64,000 nt of DNA from Ectocarpus siliculosus (GCA_000310025.1 FN649758.1:2515221-2579220); one strand, 5' to 3'; positions 13,601 to 24,864 are shown, counted from the first letter of the stretch. A program made the numbers and translations. Notes: generated by a model from the sequence alone, not told the origin.

Positions 13601-16600
13601 TTTGTCCTATATTTTGCAGGGTACCCAAAGAAGACAGACAAAAGTAGGGAGGGGGGAGAATGATTTCATTGTGAAGACAACCACGAAAGGAAACCACGAG
13701 CCTACGTGCACATACGTTCCACGCGTACCTTGCTCTCCTCAATGACGCAAAAGTTGCTGACACAGGATTCTGGATCGTAGGTGTGGAAAAACAGCCGCCC
13801 GCATTCCTGGTAGATCTGGTGTGCGTGCAAGAAAGCAGGGAAAGGTACTCGGTCAGAATCTTGGATGTGTCCCTAGAAGGTGTTTTTCACCAGAGGAGGA
13901 TATGACCCAACACGTTTGGCGGCTAGCCAGCCTGCCCCAGGATGCCATCAGAATCTGCAAAGAAACGTGATCACGAGCCATTGCCTACCTCGATGACGTG
14001 AACACCCGCACGAGAAGAACCTCGAATACGCCTGGCCACTCGGAAAACCCGCACATCCTCCAGGACAGCAGTCACAGTCTGGTAATAGGCGGCCCTCCAC
14101 CTGCCAGCCGCCACGACATTTGACACACATGCCGTGCAGTCACGCTCTTGTGATGCGGCCGGCGTTTCCAACTCCAGAAGCATACAGAATTATCGGTGCC
14201 TACAAAGAGTACACCGTATGTGCGTGCGTCGCAAAACAAACCATTGCGAGGAGGACAAGTTCCAGATCTCACCCTCGTTTGAAATGGACGTTGCGGTCCC
14301 GCTGGGTGCAGATATTCGCGTCATACATCGGCACCACGGCTGCCAACAAGCCAACAGGGGCTGTAGAATAGTGGCATAGAGCCTTTGGACGTCCTCCGGC
14401 GTTGGTGAGGAGGGCAGCAAACTCTATTGTTGAGCACGACCAGGCCGCCAGGACGTCTAGGACACCGCCATCACTGCCTGGTGCGCAAGCTTTGCGAGGC
14501 CATCCGTCATGTCCAATGTATGCCTGACAGTGGTAATAAACGTTTCCAGGACGACCAGCATGGCGGATATCGCACTCACGCAAGAGTTGAAAGACACGCT
14601 ACATAGAGCAACACGGGTCTCCAACGGTGATTCTTGCTGGCCATGCTTGTCACTCGGTGAACATCAATGAAAAGCCAGCAGCAGCTCCCTTTCTCACCTG
14701 CAGCGTAGAAAGGTTCGCCGGAGGGATACTGAAAGAATCTACCCGTGCAATCGCAGCGCACAGCTTGTCAGGGTTCCCTAAGATGTGCCGAGCCTCCGTC
14801 CACGTTACTCCCCTCAGAGATGACAAAGGGATATGGTTGTGAAACACTGTTTCTGGAGAAAGCAGAATTATCAACGCCTCCATCACAAGCATGTGGGACT
14901 GCGACGGTGGGGTGACGGCCTGTCCCATTTTCGCCATGGCCTCCATGAAGGTGGAATCCTGGAATTCTTTGATTATACGAGCTACGATTTCGAGCCTCCT
15001 TTTCATTTCTCCATCTCCCATCACAGACAAGTCACGGTCGTTGCACCCAACGGAGCCGTCGAGCGGTCCTCCGGCACGATTTTTGCTATCGCCAACCACC
15101 AAAACGAATTTTGGCGCCGGGATGAGCGCGTCTTTGGCGATAGCCAACTTGTGCAGAAACGCTCTCCTGCATCGTTTACCGATACCCATGTCCACGTTGC
15201 ACACTACGCTACACCTGGTGCCACAGTGGGAACGAAGCTTCATGTCAGGCGTGACGTGATGCATGCACTGCACCATCATGACGAGACCGAAGCAGTGGCA
15301 CATCAAAGGTCGAATTATACTATGTAGCAGGTGTGCCATGTGCCGAACTACAGTAGTACGTGGGCAGTGTGAGATCGGCGTAGCAATCGCGCCGTTGGAA
15401 TTTCACGGATGATAGAGACACTAACGTCATAATCACGCACAGGGCATCCCCACCTGATCGACAGAGCTCGCTGTAGGTCACCAACATGAAGACCCATGTT
15501 CCTTTCCTCATCCATGTGGACTGTTAAACCTGGAAGATCGCTTTCAAGTTGTTGTACGAGTTTCGTTTTCGCTGATCCCGGCAAGTCTCGACTCAAGCAG
15601 ATGACTATGGGGCGTGGACGTTGGAAGGGTCGAACAATCGTCGCGGGTGGTACAAACTGGGTTGCTGCCTGTGCTTCGTATCTCGCGCATTGCTCGTCTT
15701 CTCGAAGATCTTCCTCCCGCTCTTCTTCAGATGGGTCGTCCCACTCGTGAGGCAGGACCGTCTCCTCCTTCTGAAGCTGCAAACAGGCGATTGGAGCAAT
15801 TCTGCTATGAGACAACTTCCGTGTAGGTGTGCACTTCATTTAATGGAAAACTTCTTGTGATGAGGATACTCAGGCACTCACGCTCATCACTCACCTCGGC
15901 TTCGTTGGCGAGCGCGTTGGCGTTTTCTTGCTCCTCTGCCATACAACCTAGTCGTGTTCGTGCTGTGGCCGCCGCCGACTGTGCCTCTTTCGTCCTTGCC
16001 TGGAGCAACTCCAGATCGTGATTGCGAGAACCTGCGGATGTAGCCCCTCTGTCCGGGTCGTATTCGCTCAGATCTTCACTGGCCAAAGTAGACGCGGCCT
16101 CTAACTCGCCCACCACACGCACTTGATGTCGGAGATCTCCCCACACCTCCACATCTACACCTCTGCGTTTGGAGTTACGCCTTCTCTGTGTTCGGAACAT
16201 CTCCACGGAAGCCCAACGCTCTCGACGAACCACCTCACATGTGGTTAGCTCATCAAGACAAAGCTGTAGGTGAACCTGGTCAGTTTCGATCCCATCTCGA
16301 GCTGCTGTTTTTGCTTCTTCAAGTCGGATCAGGCTTTCTGCCAAACTCTTTTCAGTACGATTGAGGTCATCGACAAGCGTGTCCTCCCTTAGTTGCTCAC
16401 GAGCCTTGTCGTTTCTCTGGGCATCCTCTTCTTCTTGTCTCGTCTTGGAAAGGGCATCTCTTGCGCATTCTTCGTGCGACTTAAGCGTTTTCAAAGCACG
16501 CTCCGCCACGCGTAGGCGGAGGTTTCCCCTCATCCTCGAGGAGATAGCCTTTGGTTTTGGCGCCGTCTCACCCGATTCAAGGAGAACCTGCTGCACGCAC

Positions 16601-19600
16601 GTGATAGCGTGTTCCCATACCATGCGCGAGAGCTCCAGATGGCGCATACCACGTACACTTTGTTGAGCACGTGCCACCCAGGGCATGCGGTCGCTGCCAA
16701 TTTCATCAGGAAACTCCCTTTGATACGCGAACACCTCCTGCAGTGCATCGACCCACATCATAAGATGCTGGCAGGCTTTGGCCCCACGGCCAACGAGACC
16801 TATCTTCGATACGTTCCACCCCTGATCGCATCGAAGGGCAGCGTACACCTGCACTGCCGCCTGAGAAAAGTACACCATTCGTGGTCGTCTATTTGAAGGC
16901 CCCTCTGCTATTTGGCGTAAGCGACGAAGGAGCTTGCAGGACCTGCGGAGAAGAACGAGTGCGTCACGCCATGAAAACTGTACTGCTGGGCGCAAATTAT
17001 TCACTGATTTCACGCCTAACGCATTGTACCGGGTTGTTGCTCCCGATTCGGCGTCCTCCTCGAGCATTAGCGCGACCACTTTCAAAAGCCCGAGGACGAT
17101 GCCAGGGAATGCAGCTGCACTGTCCTTCACAAGGAGCGACTCCACTGCGTCGGCAAGCTCGACGATGTCTTGGTGAAATAGCTGTTTAACCCCCACCACT
17201 TCTGATCCTCTGCTGGCACTCTGCCGCAGACCTCGTTTGTGGTCAACTCGTCGCCGGCCGCTACGCCCTCTAGCTATCTTCTGAATGGACCGCGCAGCCA
17301 TCGTTCTCTCCAGCTTCCGGCGGTCGGAGATAGAAGCAAAGCGACCGAGGTGACCGCGCCATACACGCTGAATATTAGTAACAGCTCGCTTGTCGACTAT
17401 CTTAAGCCCAACTCGCGACCGGCCAAGGCGGCCACGTATGATGCCCTGGATCTTGGTGGCAGCGTAGTTGAGAACGGGGCGGAGTTTTCTCACGCGTGTA
17501 CGACCTTGGACACCACGCGTAATGCGTTGGACTTGGGTAGCTGCTCCATCTTCTAAAGTGTACTCATCATCTTCGGATGGCTCAAGAAGATCGGGATCTT
17601 GTTCAAGCAATCTCCTCTTCCGTTCGAGTACTTGTGCTCGCTTCTTGTTTTGTGACGTCCTCTCGTTGGTTTGAAACACTACATATTGCTCTTGTAAGGC
17701 TACCTGTCGGCGTGTCTTCCGTTCAACTTCGTCACACTTCCGTTGAATTTTCAACGCGGCCTCGCCAACTTCCGCTGGAGAACCCTGCCCCAAAACTCCA
17801 CATGTGTACCCTCTTTCTGCTGATGTGTATCCGACCAATCCATGGCACGGGTTTTGGTCTTGTGATACTTCGGAGCTTCTCGATTGGGTCCGAGACTTCT
17901 CCGACAGATGGTGTCGAAGATCTTCCAACTCCTGTTGCAACTGTTTATTTTGTTGTTTTCTGTGCATCATCTCGGCGCGGAGTAGTGCGCCTACAGACCT
18001 GCAAGCAGGCAACGGCATGGTGAAGAGGAACAAATCTAGACAAGCGTGTGTGCGTGTACGCAGACATTCAACTGCCACTGATGTAAGCTTGGGGCCTTTC
18101 TTCACGAAAAGTAAGACCTATCAGCTTCTTGATTGCACACTCCGAAGACAGATAAAAAAGGTAGAGTATTTTTGCCATCCTTTACATCACGTTTGCTATT
18201 TTTATTAAGTCTGTGTAGGCGGTGCTGGTCAACATGACACAAAGCCCAGGGTGCAATCGCTTCTGTGGTATAACTTACACGCCGAAAAATATCGTCCCCC
18301 AAAGAAGAGGCCTTCTGCGTGGCCCCGACTCTATCAAGGTGGCACACGGAGAGAGACAATAGTCTACTGTTGTAGAAAATTGTGGTATGACAAAAAACAC
18401 CACTCGAGGTTGAACATTACAATGGACTGTAAGCTGGAATCCACCTAGCCCTCTTCAGACTTGCCATTGACTACAGTTTCAGCTCGTGAAGGTACTCTGA
18501 GAAGCACCTGGACGAAGGGCGCAATAGCCCTGGAAATGAAGAGGCGGGTAGGCGGGCATATTTTGGTACTGCTCGCCCAGGTCACCCCTGGCTACCCCAT
18601 GTTCTGTGTTATTCTCAAGTGCGTTCCCATCCTTACACTCTAGCACTTGGACCCAGGCAACACGTGCCCACCAACGCCTTTCTACGAAGCCAGTCAAATG
18701 AAGCGCCTGTGAGAGATACCTGCCCGGAAACCCAACCCACATCACATACTGGAAGAACACTTTCTTGTCGCTCAACATTTTCAGTTTGTTCCCTGAAAGA
18801 AACTTACTGTACCTTCCTTCGACAGACCTAAGCGTTGCCACCGACTCTCGCACCTTCGGATGACAGGTGGCCTTTTCCGTGGAGGTGCTGAGTGGACGGT
18901 GACTGGACGAAGCTTTCCACCCGCCCGTTTCGCACTGGCCTTGCCGGAAGCGGAAGGGATAGAACTTGGCTTGGCCAGTCGGTCGCTGATGTCTGAAGTC
19001 AAACCACCAAAGTTATAGGATGAGTTCTCCTCAGGTACTTGACCTACACCAGCAAGGGCTATGAAAGGGGCTGAAACGCTGGCCGGGAGATGCATTCCTT
19101 TTTTGTCATCCAGCACTAGCTGGCGAGAAAACTTGCACTTCTCAGCGGTGCCTACAGGAACCAATCGGGCAGAGCTGTCCACAGTGTACCTGACGGCAAA
19201 AGCGACAATCACGGAAAATGAAGGTGAGTAGTGTAGCGCGTGAGGAAAGCACCAACAGATGTCGAGCAGCGAGCGCGCGCTGTTGACTAGTTCGATTTCC
19301 AAGGGAAGCATGTGCCTTTCCGCTGGGTCTCATTTGCTGGAAGCGATCTCAAGTATATTCGCAGTAGCCCAGGTCAAACGCGGCCAAACAAGAGGCACAG
19401 TTCAGCCAACAAAGTCGGCTCCGCCTCGTGGCTACACTTTGATGCAGTTCGTCCAGAATTCCGTGGTACAATTTGAAGTCAAGGTGGTTAAAAGTCCACA
19501 ATTTTTATCGGAAATAAAAGTAAAATAACAGTTTTGTGCGGGTTTCCTCAATGTCAACATAGTGGACGCATATGCATCCGCTACACGGGGCTCGCGTAGA

Positions 19601-21181
19601 CTATTGCGTCGGGTGTTCTATTGCTCGGGTACTTGTCTGCGTTGACTCCCCCAGCGCGCTTCGTTTAACATACATATATACCCGTCTTCCTCATGGTTGT
19701 TTCAACAAACTCCAGACAAAGCTTGTGACTCGCTATCTTACGCGTGGCTCGAGTGTCCCTCTTCTTTACTCTTGCTTTCCCATCTAATGGACGATAAAAC
19801 AGCGTGCAACGTGTTCCTTTTTCAAGTCCATTCTGCAAACAAGCACACTTGATACGTGGAACAGACACTTTTGCACCTGTGCTTAGTTGGTGTGCCATCA
19901 TCAGGTACATCCTGTATCTCTGTGTTGGCGCCTACCTTTGCCCTCTGTGCAGCTGTCGAAACGCGAGCGACGACATTTTACTTCGTATGGAAACGGAAAC
20001 AATATGAACACCTTTCATGCAAAAACGTTTGGAACGAGTTTGTATACGCCCAGTACTAGAGGGCATGGTAGAGAACTTTCGCAAGGTGTGAAGTGGCGCA
20101 CGCTGGCCACTCAACACGTTCCTAGGAGCGATTACCTGCCATGCAAGACCTCTTCTTGCGCAATCACGGCAGCCGCCCCTCTAATCCGCATCATATCACC
20201 ATCAGCTATCGCGCTCCCACCTACACGCAAATTGCTGGGTGCTGGATCCCACTCGTGCATATCCCTGGTAGTCGCACGAGGATATGATCCGCCCACCGAA
20301 AAAAAACCTTGTTTGTCCTCCGAGAAGGCGTGGTGCCCAGGTCGGGATGCCAAGACGCCTCCCAGAGCAAGCTTTTCCGTAGGTATGGGAACAAGAAACG
20401 GGTTCCGCCTCAAGCTGACCCTCAGCCACATGCGCAACGGCTGGGCATAATGGGAACTGGCGTTAGATAGTATAGCCACAGCTACGGCATGCGCTAAAAG
20501 TGTTGAAGCAATCGCATACTCGTACTTCGTGCATCCGTTGAACGTGAGTTTGCCATCGTACTTGAAGCAAGTAAATGCTTATAGGCAGTGTAAAGGGCTA
20601 AGGACCACGGTTGTAGTAGTAGCGCTATGAAGCAGGTAATGAGACAAGCAAGGCGACAGGCACAATGCTCCGGGTGGGGATTGGTTCACATACATTATAG
20701 AATAGTAGAAAAAAAATCGTACAAGCTTGTTCAACAGGTCCCGAGCAGAGATTCCAGAATGCTATACTTACACAACAGCGTAGCTCACCGCATGAGAATC
20801 TAGGAAGTCGAGGTCGCTCCCGATCTTGAGGAGGTAGTTAACACTCTTCCAGATGAAAGGTGCTGCGGGATTTCCTTGGATCCTTCTCCATTGCTCAATT
20901 GCTTCCACTGTGTCGACGGTTGCAGTCCGTAGTAGATCTACAAGGCTGATAAGACCATCGAAAGCTTCTTGGTCCTTGCCGAACTTCGACTGATGATTGT
21001 CCAGGTTTGCCTTGACCCGCAAAATGTATTCCTCTCTGAGAATAATTGCCTTTGCAACCTCTACCTCGTGATTTATGCTCTGGCGACGGCCTTGCTCCTG
21101 GAGGGGAGGGACGGCGTCACCCTCGCCAGAGGTATTCTGTGCGCTAATCTGGGGCAAGACGACCTCATCCTCATGCCACAT
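2248..21181 (-). CDS. Giant IQ-motif / dynein-stalk-like multidomain protein (about 25 exons)
   Basis: Reconstructed exons, 5' to 3' on the minus strand: 21181-20789, 20440-20136, 19189-18813, 17990-15895, 15776-15454, 15208-14698, 14523-14273, 14100-13989, 13815-13729, 13225-13094, 12882-12523, 12412-11481, 11124-11070, 10756-10487, 10351-10299, 9150-9003, 8784-8695, 8559-8437, 8193-8014, 4682-4505, 4190-4078, 3734-3537, 2997-2968, 2806-2654, 2400-2248 (TGA at 2250-2248). The phases match at every junction, giving about 2,540 residues. Order of parts: alpha-helical N-terminus, coiled coil with four IQ motifs, P-loop-like segment, dynein-stalk-like segment, then about eight copies of a C-terminal module. 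IQ motifs normally bind calmodulin or myosin-type light chains, so a calmodulin-regulated, possibly cytoskeletal role is an inference. The least certain points are the start (the frame is open back to about 21.33 kb), the joint at 18.8-18.0 kb, and exons 11124-11070, 10351-10299 and 9150-9003. An annotation pipeline could split it into two or more genes. Confidence 0.75.
5285..5352. repeat. CGCGCCAC-type minisatellite
   Basis: Tandem, slightly irregular copies of an 8-9 bp unit (CGCGCCA with an extra C in some copies). It creates repetitive Arg/Ala/Val and His/Ala/Pro reading frames on both strands that should not be read as genes. Confidence 0.85.
6080..6735. mobile_element. Fold-back element with long inverted arms
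   Basis: The left arm (about 6190-6345) and right arm (about 6475-6630) are diverged inverted copies. Shared blocks are AAAGCGCTTTGG, GCCTCACAGAG, GAGCCAAGTTTGGG and GTGCAGTGTG. Weaker similarity extends outward to CCAGTTG near 6118 and its inverse near 6710. The centre is AT-rich with repeated GGAATTCC-like palindromes. This is the layout of a fold-back or hairpin-type non-autonomous DNA transposon. No transposase was seen. Exact ends and target duplication were not resolved. Confidence 0.6.
6728..7795. mobile_element. Element with inverted AAGATTT-rich subterminal repeats
   Basis: The right part (7570-7790) repeats CAAGATTT or AAATCTTG many times and includes CCCATAAATCG twice. The left part (6730-6850) has the same motifs in the opposite orientation (ATCTTG, CGATTTATGGG). 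Clustered short subterminal repeats in inverted orientation are typical of hAT- or Mutator-like non-autonomous elements. No transposase frame is visible, and the exact boundaries are unclear. Confidence 0.45.
7438..7460. other. Perfect GC-rich hairpin
   Basis: TGTCGGCGCC then CGT then GGCGCCGACA: a 10-bp stem with a 3-nt loop, inside a giant-gene intron and within the AAGATTT-rich element. Whether it belongs to that element is unknown. Confidence 0.8.
8014..11124 (-). CDS. C-terminal module array of the giant gene, part 2
   Basis: Exons 11124-11070 (basic, KRKKGKRKRDK), 10756-10487, 10351-10299, 9150-9003, 8784-8695, 8559-8437 and 8193-8014. Clear module pieces are VVTVFSSSAVDDESCLRAAV, SLRFIAYDPKTQ and the following LELGGGQHSPWMARDKR with IIARALRLK. 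Exons 10756-10487, 8784-8695 and 8559-8437 are strong: good splice sites, phase 0, module match. Exon 11124-11070 could end at other donors. Exons 10351-10299 and 9150-9003 are inferred because their phases (0 to 2, 2 to 0) bridge the gap exactly, but other frames are also open there. Exon 8193-8014 could instead end at 8151. Confidence 0.62.
11481..14100 (-). CDS. C-terminal module array of the giant gene, part 1
   Basis: Exons 14100-13989, 13815-13729, 13225-13094, 12882-12523 and 12412-11481. They carry diverged copies of one module of about 60-110 residues. Its pattern is a hydrophobic R-x-L strand, a Gly turn, a V-x-V strand, an acidic or Gly loop, an L-x-x-x-x-Y strand often ending YDP, then a Leu-rich helix. 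Copies: VFRVARRIRG then FFHTYDPES; LRCLLRDTRLISG then VTVYEEAKGELRYCLYL; RVLRAVCVISG then VVSVWELG and LRLTAYDPATS; and a weaker one around SLALDLYQADTSK. The short exon 13815-13729 is below normal ORF-finding size but fits phase and module exactly. The last exon's acceptor (AAG at 12415-12413) and donor (GTGTGA, phase 2) are my choices from reading-frame and phase fit. Confidence 0.72.
14273..15776 (-). CDS. P-loop-like and dynein-stalk-like segment of the giant gene
   Basis: Three exons (15776-15454, 15208-14698, 14523-14273), phases 0-2, 2-0 and 0-2. The first is acidic and then carries a beta-strand plus loop reading VICLSRDLPGSAKTKL, which looks like a worn-down Walker A P-loop: the glycine spacing is wrong and the GK[ST] core is replaced by SAKT. 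The second exon holds FVLVVGD, then VMEALIILLS, followed by WTEARHILGN and IPPANLSTLQ. The third exon begins AYIGHDGWPRKA and goes on to LAAWSCSTIEFA. This order (VMEA..L, W..A...L, I....L..Y, L..W......Y) is the pattern at the base of the dynein heavy-chain stalk (MT region, Pfam PF12777 by family knowledge). There is no AAA ring around it here. The dynein link rests on motif reading only. Confidence 0.75.
15895..17990 (-). CDS. Coiled-coil and IQ-motif exon of the giant gene
   Basis: A single open exon of about 698 codons, by far the longest in the window. It begins with a Gln/Lys/Glu-rich coiled coil (KQQNKQLQQELEDLRHHL). It then has four IQ-type repeats around 17.55-17.22 kb: AATQVQRITRGVQGRTRV, AATKIQGIIRGRLGRSRV, AVTNIQRVWRGHLGRF and AARSIQKIARGRSGRRRV. 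A mostly helical middle follows, then a charged coiled coil rich in Glu, Arg and Leu that ends in NALANEAE at a GTGAGT donor. The upstream boundary is uncertain: acceptors at 17990, 17998 and about 18050 are possible, and only the first and third keep phase with the 18813 donor. IQ motifs bind calmodulin or related EF-hand light chains in known proteins. Confidence 0.88.
20136..21181 (-). CDS. N-terminal segment of the giant gene (exons 21181-20789 and 20440-20136)
   Basis: The first exon is Met-initiated at 21181 and mostly helical, with an acidic and Gln-rich start. It ends in a segment reading NYLLKIGSDLDFLDSHA at a GTGAGC donor (phase 0). The second exon begins after a TATGCCCAG acceptor with PLRMWLRVSLRRNPF and ends in phase 2 at a GTAATC donor. 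The sequence across the joint reads like one continuous helical domain. I do not recognise a named family. The frame is open upstream to a TAG near 21.33 kb, so the 5' end may include more coding sequence or an upstream exon whose acceptor lies around 21.2 kb. The 348-bp intron is typical for this locus. Confidence 0.7.
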
Positions 21182-22289
21182 CCCACCAGCACCGCTTGAA
21201 CATTGATGTGAATGACCAAGACAGGGAGAGAGGGATGGAGAAAGGTCAGCGGGAGTGGAGGAGAATGGAAACGAGCAGTGTTGACAACAATCACAAAAAT
21301 CATTAACTGATTGTCCTAAGTGGAATGGCTAAGTGAGGCACGACGAGAGTGAAGGCACTCACAACTTCAGCATTAAAAAAAGAAAAAAGGAACAAAATAC
21401 CGTTGGTGGCTCTTGTCACTATCAAGTGTGTTCCATCGAAAATCGAAAATGCCTCTCATTGGAGAAATGACCCTTGTTCCGCGGCGGAATTTTCGATATG
21501 GTGGGATGGTTTGTGTTTCGAAAGTAATCCATATCGAAAATCAAAACGAAAAACCGAAAATATCGAAATCTAAAATCGAACGCGCGAACGGGAACATCAC
21601 GCTTACTTGCCAAACTCTCTGGATATCCGAGATGCATTCATTTCGCTACTCATCTAGCCTACAGACCGCTTGCGATGAGAGCATTACGTAGGCATGAAGC
21701 TGGCATCCAGCAGAGCACAGCATACTTTCGTTGAACGAGATCTGTTCCAAATTGAGAGAGAGAGGGTCATCGACGCGAAATGTACATCAGACGGGAGCGA
21801 TCCACCATGCATTGCTCGCTGAGTTCGCAGCCTATCGGTGCGAGACCACGATTTTCCATCCCGCCTGATCATGACAGACACCCGGTACTATTGCTCGCTG
21901 TCTGGGCTGCCCTGTGGCTCTGATGATCATGGTGAGAATCAATGCAACGGAAACTTTCAGGCCTTTTTCGTGTCTTCCGTTTTTTTTCCATCTTCGAGTT
22001 CGATACATCACCACGGGCGTTTGAGTGGAGGCAATTCGAAATTTAAAAATCACCCCGAATTCGGTTTATATTTTCGATTTGGAACTCTCTGGTGACACGA
22101 CCCACCCTGAGCTTGAAGTTTGGACAGAAAACGAAAGGAGCAGAAAACTAATACGCACCAAACAGCCGAATCTGGGGTGGTCAGGGAGCTGGGGTTGGCC
22201 AGGGAGATCAAAAACAGGTTCAGCGCACATGCAACCAGGAGTACCCCCCGTCCCCAAGTTCTCAAAATAATTGTTAACAAGGGTGGGGT

Positions 22290-23155
22290 CCATGCCCGAC
22301 TCGCATGTATGCCGACATCTGGACTGCCATCGGAAGGCACATGGGGCTCTTAGACGCATCGATAAGCAACCTGGAGAGGTTGTCGCAAAGCGGTGATGCC
22401 GACTACATCAAGCTGGGTTAGCAATGACGGCAGACGGGCCGCTGGACGACCGCATCGCTCCGGAGCATGTTGTCGGGCCTCCCAACGTATGGACAGGAAC
22501 ACACAGCAAGAGAAGATGCCCGGCTCGGAGTATCAGGACTGCATCAACCGTAGGGGCGGGGTGGGGTATCAAGCTCCGACGGTGACTCAAGATCCGACCC
22601 AGAGACCTACCCCCGCCGTTGTTGGTGAGTTCGACAATTTGTAGTGGGTTGATTTGTCACCAACTCCCCCGAACGTGACAAAGCGAGACCCTGCGGGCAG
22701 CCTGCTATATGAAAATTCGCTAATTTATATCCGCTGTTTACACCCGCATCTCTTTCGCCGATAGACCACGTGATCCTCATCGGCAGCACCCGACGCCGAC
22801 GCTCGCAGCTTGCTACTGATGACGACCTTGACCCTGAAGATAGCATTCTTCTGATGCAGCTTCCCAACGGATTTGGTCCTCAGGAGTGTCCTCTAGCAGC
22901 GTTATTCCGGGCACCGATTGAGCGTTGTTCTCGAGGCGTGGTTCGGCGATGTTCCTGGGGCAGATTAGCCCGGACAGCGGCCCGGCAAACTAGCCACATC
23001 TATCTTCGACTACCGCGCGCAAAATTCGGCGTTCAATCAATGCACCATCATTGTGAAGTGGCCTCTAGATGCTCCTACCGCAGACGAGGCAAACGCAAGC
23101 GTAGATGCTTCGGCGTTGCTGGAGTCGATCGCCGTTAGCGGCGTGTTGGTGGGGT
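22290..23155 (+). pseudogene. Frame-broken coding-like stretch of unknown family
   Basis: Several segments read like protein but in different frames, with stops between them. About 22.31 kb: MYADIWTAIGRH then LLDASISNLERLSQSGDADY. About 22.5 kb: KMPGSEYQDCINRRGG. About 22.8 kb: DDDLDPEDSILLMQLPNGFG. About 22.97 kb: KLATSIFDYRAQNSAFNQC then IVKWPLDAP. The shifts point to a decayed gene or mobile-element protein, though undetected introns could also explain them. No family recognised. Confidence 0.35.
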
Positions 23156-24419
23156 AGGGTTGCGAGAACACACAGGCACGCTGGAATCTCATCAGGGCGC
23201 GGGTCCCCAAGACCTTTGTTCACAACAGCGGTCAGCCGGGATGGGGTATATAGGTTGTAGGGACCAATGGACCAGCGGACGGTGAACGTTCCAACCTAGG
23301 GCTTCATCCGCATTGCTTCTCAATCAATCATGACTTTGGGTTGTGTTCGAGATTTCAGTACTACTGTACTGTGGAACGAGTGCATACGGAGTATGTGGCG
23401 TATGAGTGTAAGTAAGAAGGACGCGGTAATGGTAGAGAAAGCTCGTGCTGTACATGCCGGGAAGGACCTCAAATACAGTGAGATGAGAGAAATTGCTTCG
23501 CCGGAATGAAAACATCGGCAACATACGTCATTGTTGGTCAGAACCCAGACATGATGAAAGAAGACAACACATCACTTCACCTGCACAACAAAGTTTTGCG
23601 CCTCGCTCAAAACAGGTTTCTCGCATGAGCAGGCCGGCACTGTGTCACAAGGGCCTCGCTGGCGCGTTCTCGCTCAACTGAGCGAAACCAAGACCATTGT
23701 TTTACTAGTTTCATGTACATTGTGCACCGCCCGCGGCGAAAACCACTTGTCCAGAACGAATAACTACTGTAACAACGGGCATCAAGAGAACAGGCAAGAG
23801 CTTGTGAGGGAGATTTCACGAAATTACAGAAACGAGGTGGCGAATTACCGCACGGGGCATGGAGCACGGTTATTGGTTGCTCCTAGCTCCTAGCGGCAAA
23901 AAAAACATCCAACGAGAGTAAGTAGGTGTGTGGCAGGCAGACGAGGCGACACCTGGTTCGTAGACGTCGTTCCAGCATCCTTCTTCCTGTAGCGAGGTGA
24001 TGACGTTGGGTTTAAACGCTTCTGGCTCAACCAGGACACGATCAAACGAAAGATTGAAAATTATCTACGGTTAATAGACTAGCCACGCTCGGCAATGTAC
24101 TCTACAAATGCATATGTATGCATAGATCCTAAACAATTTTGTGTTCGGCCAGGAGCTCTCCATTCAAGCCCCACATTTCCAGCGGGCCGCTCACGGGTGA
24201 GCAATCCGAATTTTCGGGCTCTCACAGGCAGCCATTCCTCACGTCATACTTCACTTGGATTTAAAGTATGAGGTTATTTCCAGCATTCCGGCCTGTCTTT
24301 CCGGTGTTTTACCGATTATCCAGTTTCCCCAATCACACGCACGCTCGCTCCGTCGCCGCTCTCTCAGCTGAATGCACACTGTGTGCTTTCCGACAGAGCA
24401 GTACACACAGCAGAGTGCG

Positions 24420-24620
24420 TACGAGGTCAGGCGAGGTCTCTCGCTCTCCGCTGTCTGTCTACCTCGCGCTTTGTCTCTCTCCCCCTCTGTCTCCCTCTCT
24501 CTCTGTCTCTCTGTCCCTTGTCTCTCTCTATATATATATCGGTCTATCTCTCTCTGACCCTCTCTCTCTTTCTTCCTCTCCCTCTTTCTCTCTCTCTCTC
24601 TCTCTTTGTCTCTCTCTCTT

Positions 24621-24675
<55 letters not shown>

Positions 24676-24690
24676 CTCTCTCTCTTTCTC
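24420..24690. repeat. TC/CT microsatellite tract
   Basis: More than 200 bp dominated by CT dinucleotides with interruptions, and a short TATATATATA run at about 24.53 kb. It produces Leu-Ser repeat frames of up to 182 codons on the plus strand that are artefacts. Confidence 0.95.
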
Positions 24691-24864
24691 AGCCCACTCA
24701 CACTACTATTTTCTCAGCTAACGAGGGCTCCGCGACATGCCAACACACCCACCCAGTTGTATGTACGACTGCCGGCCATTTCTTCTCCGCATTCCGCACT
24801 TCGCAATATGACATGATATGTTGTTTGCTGTAATGCTGATTCTTGCCCAAACAAAGCGTGTTAC

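Noticed and set aside
24268-24833. Plus-strand frames of 75-182 codons rich in Leu-Ser
   Set aside because: They are translations of the TC microsatellite; all three frames look alike.
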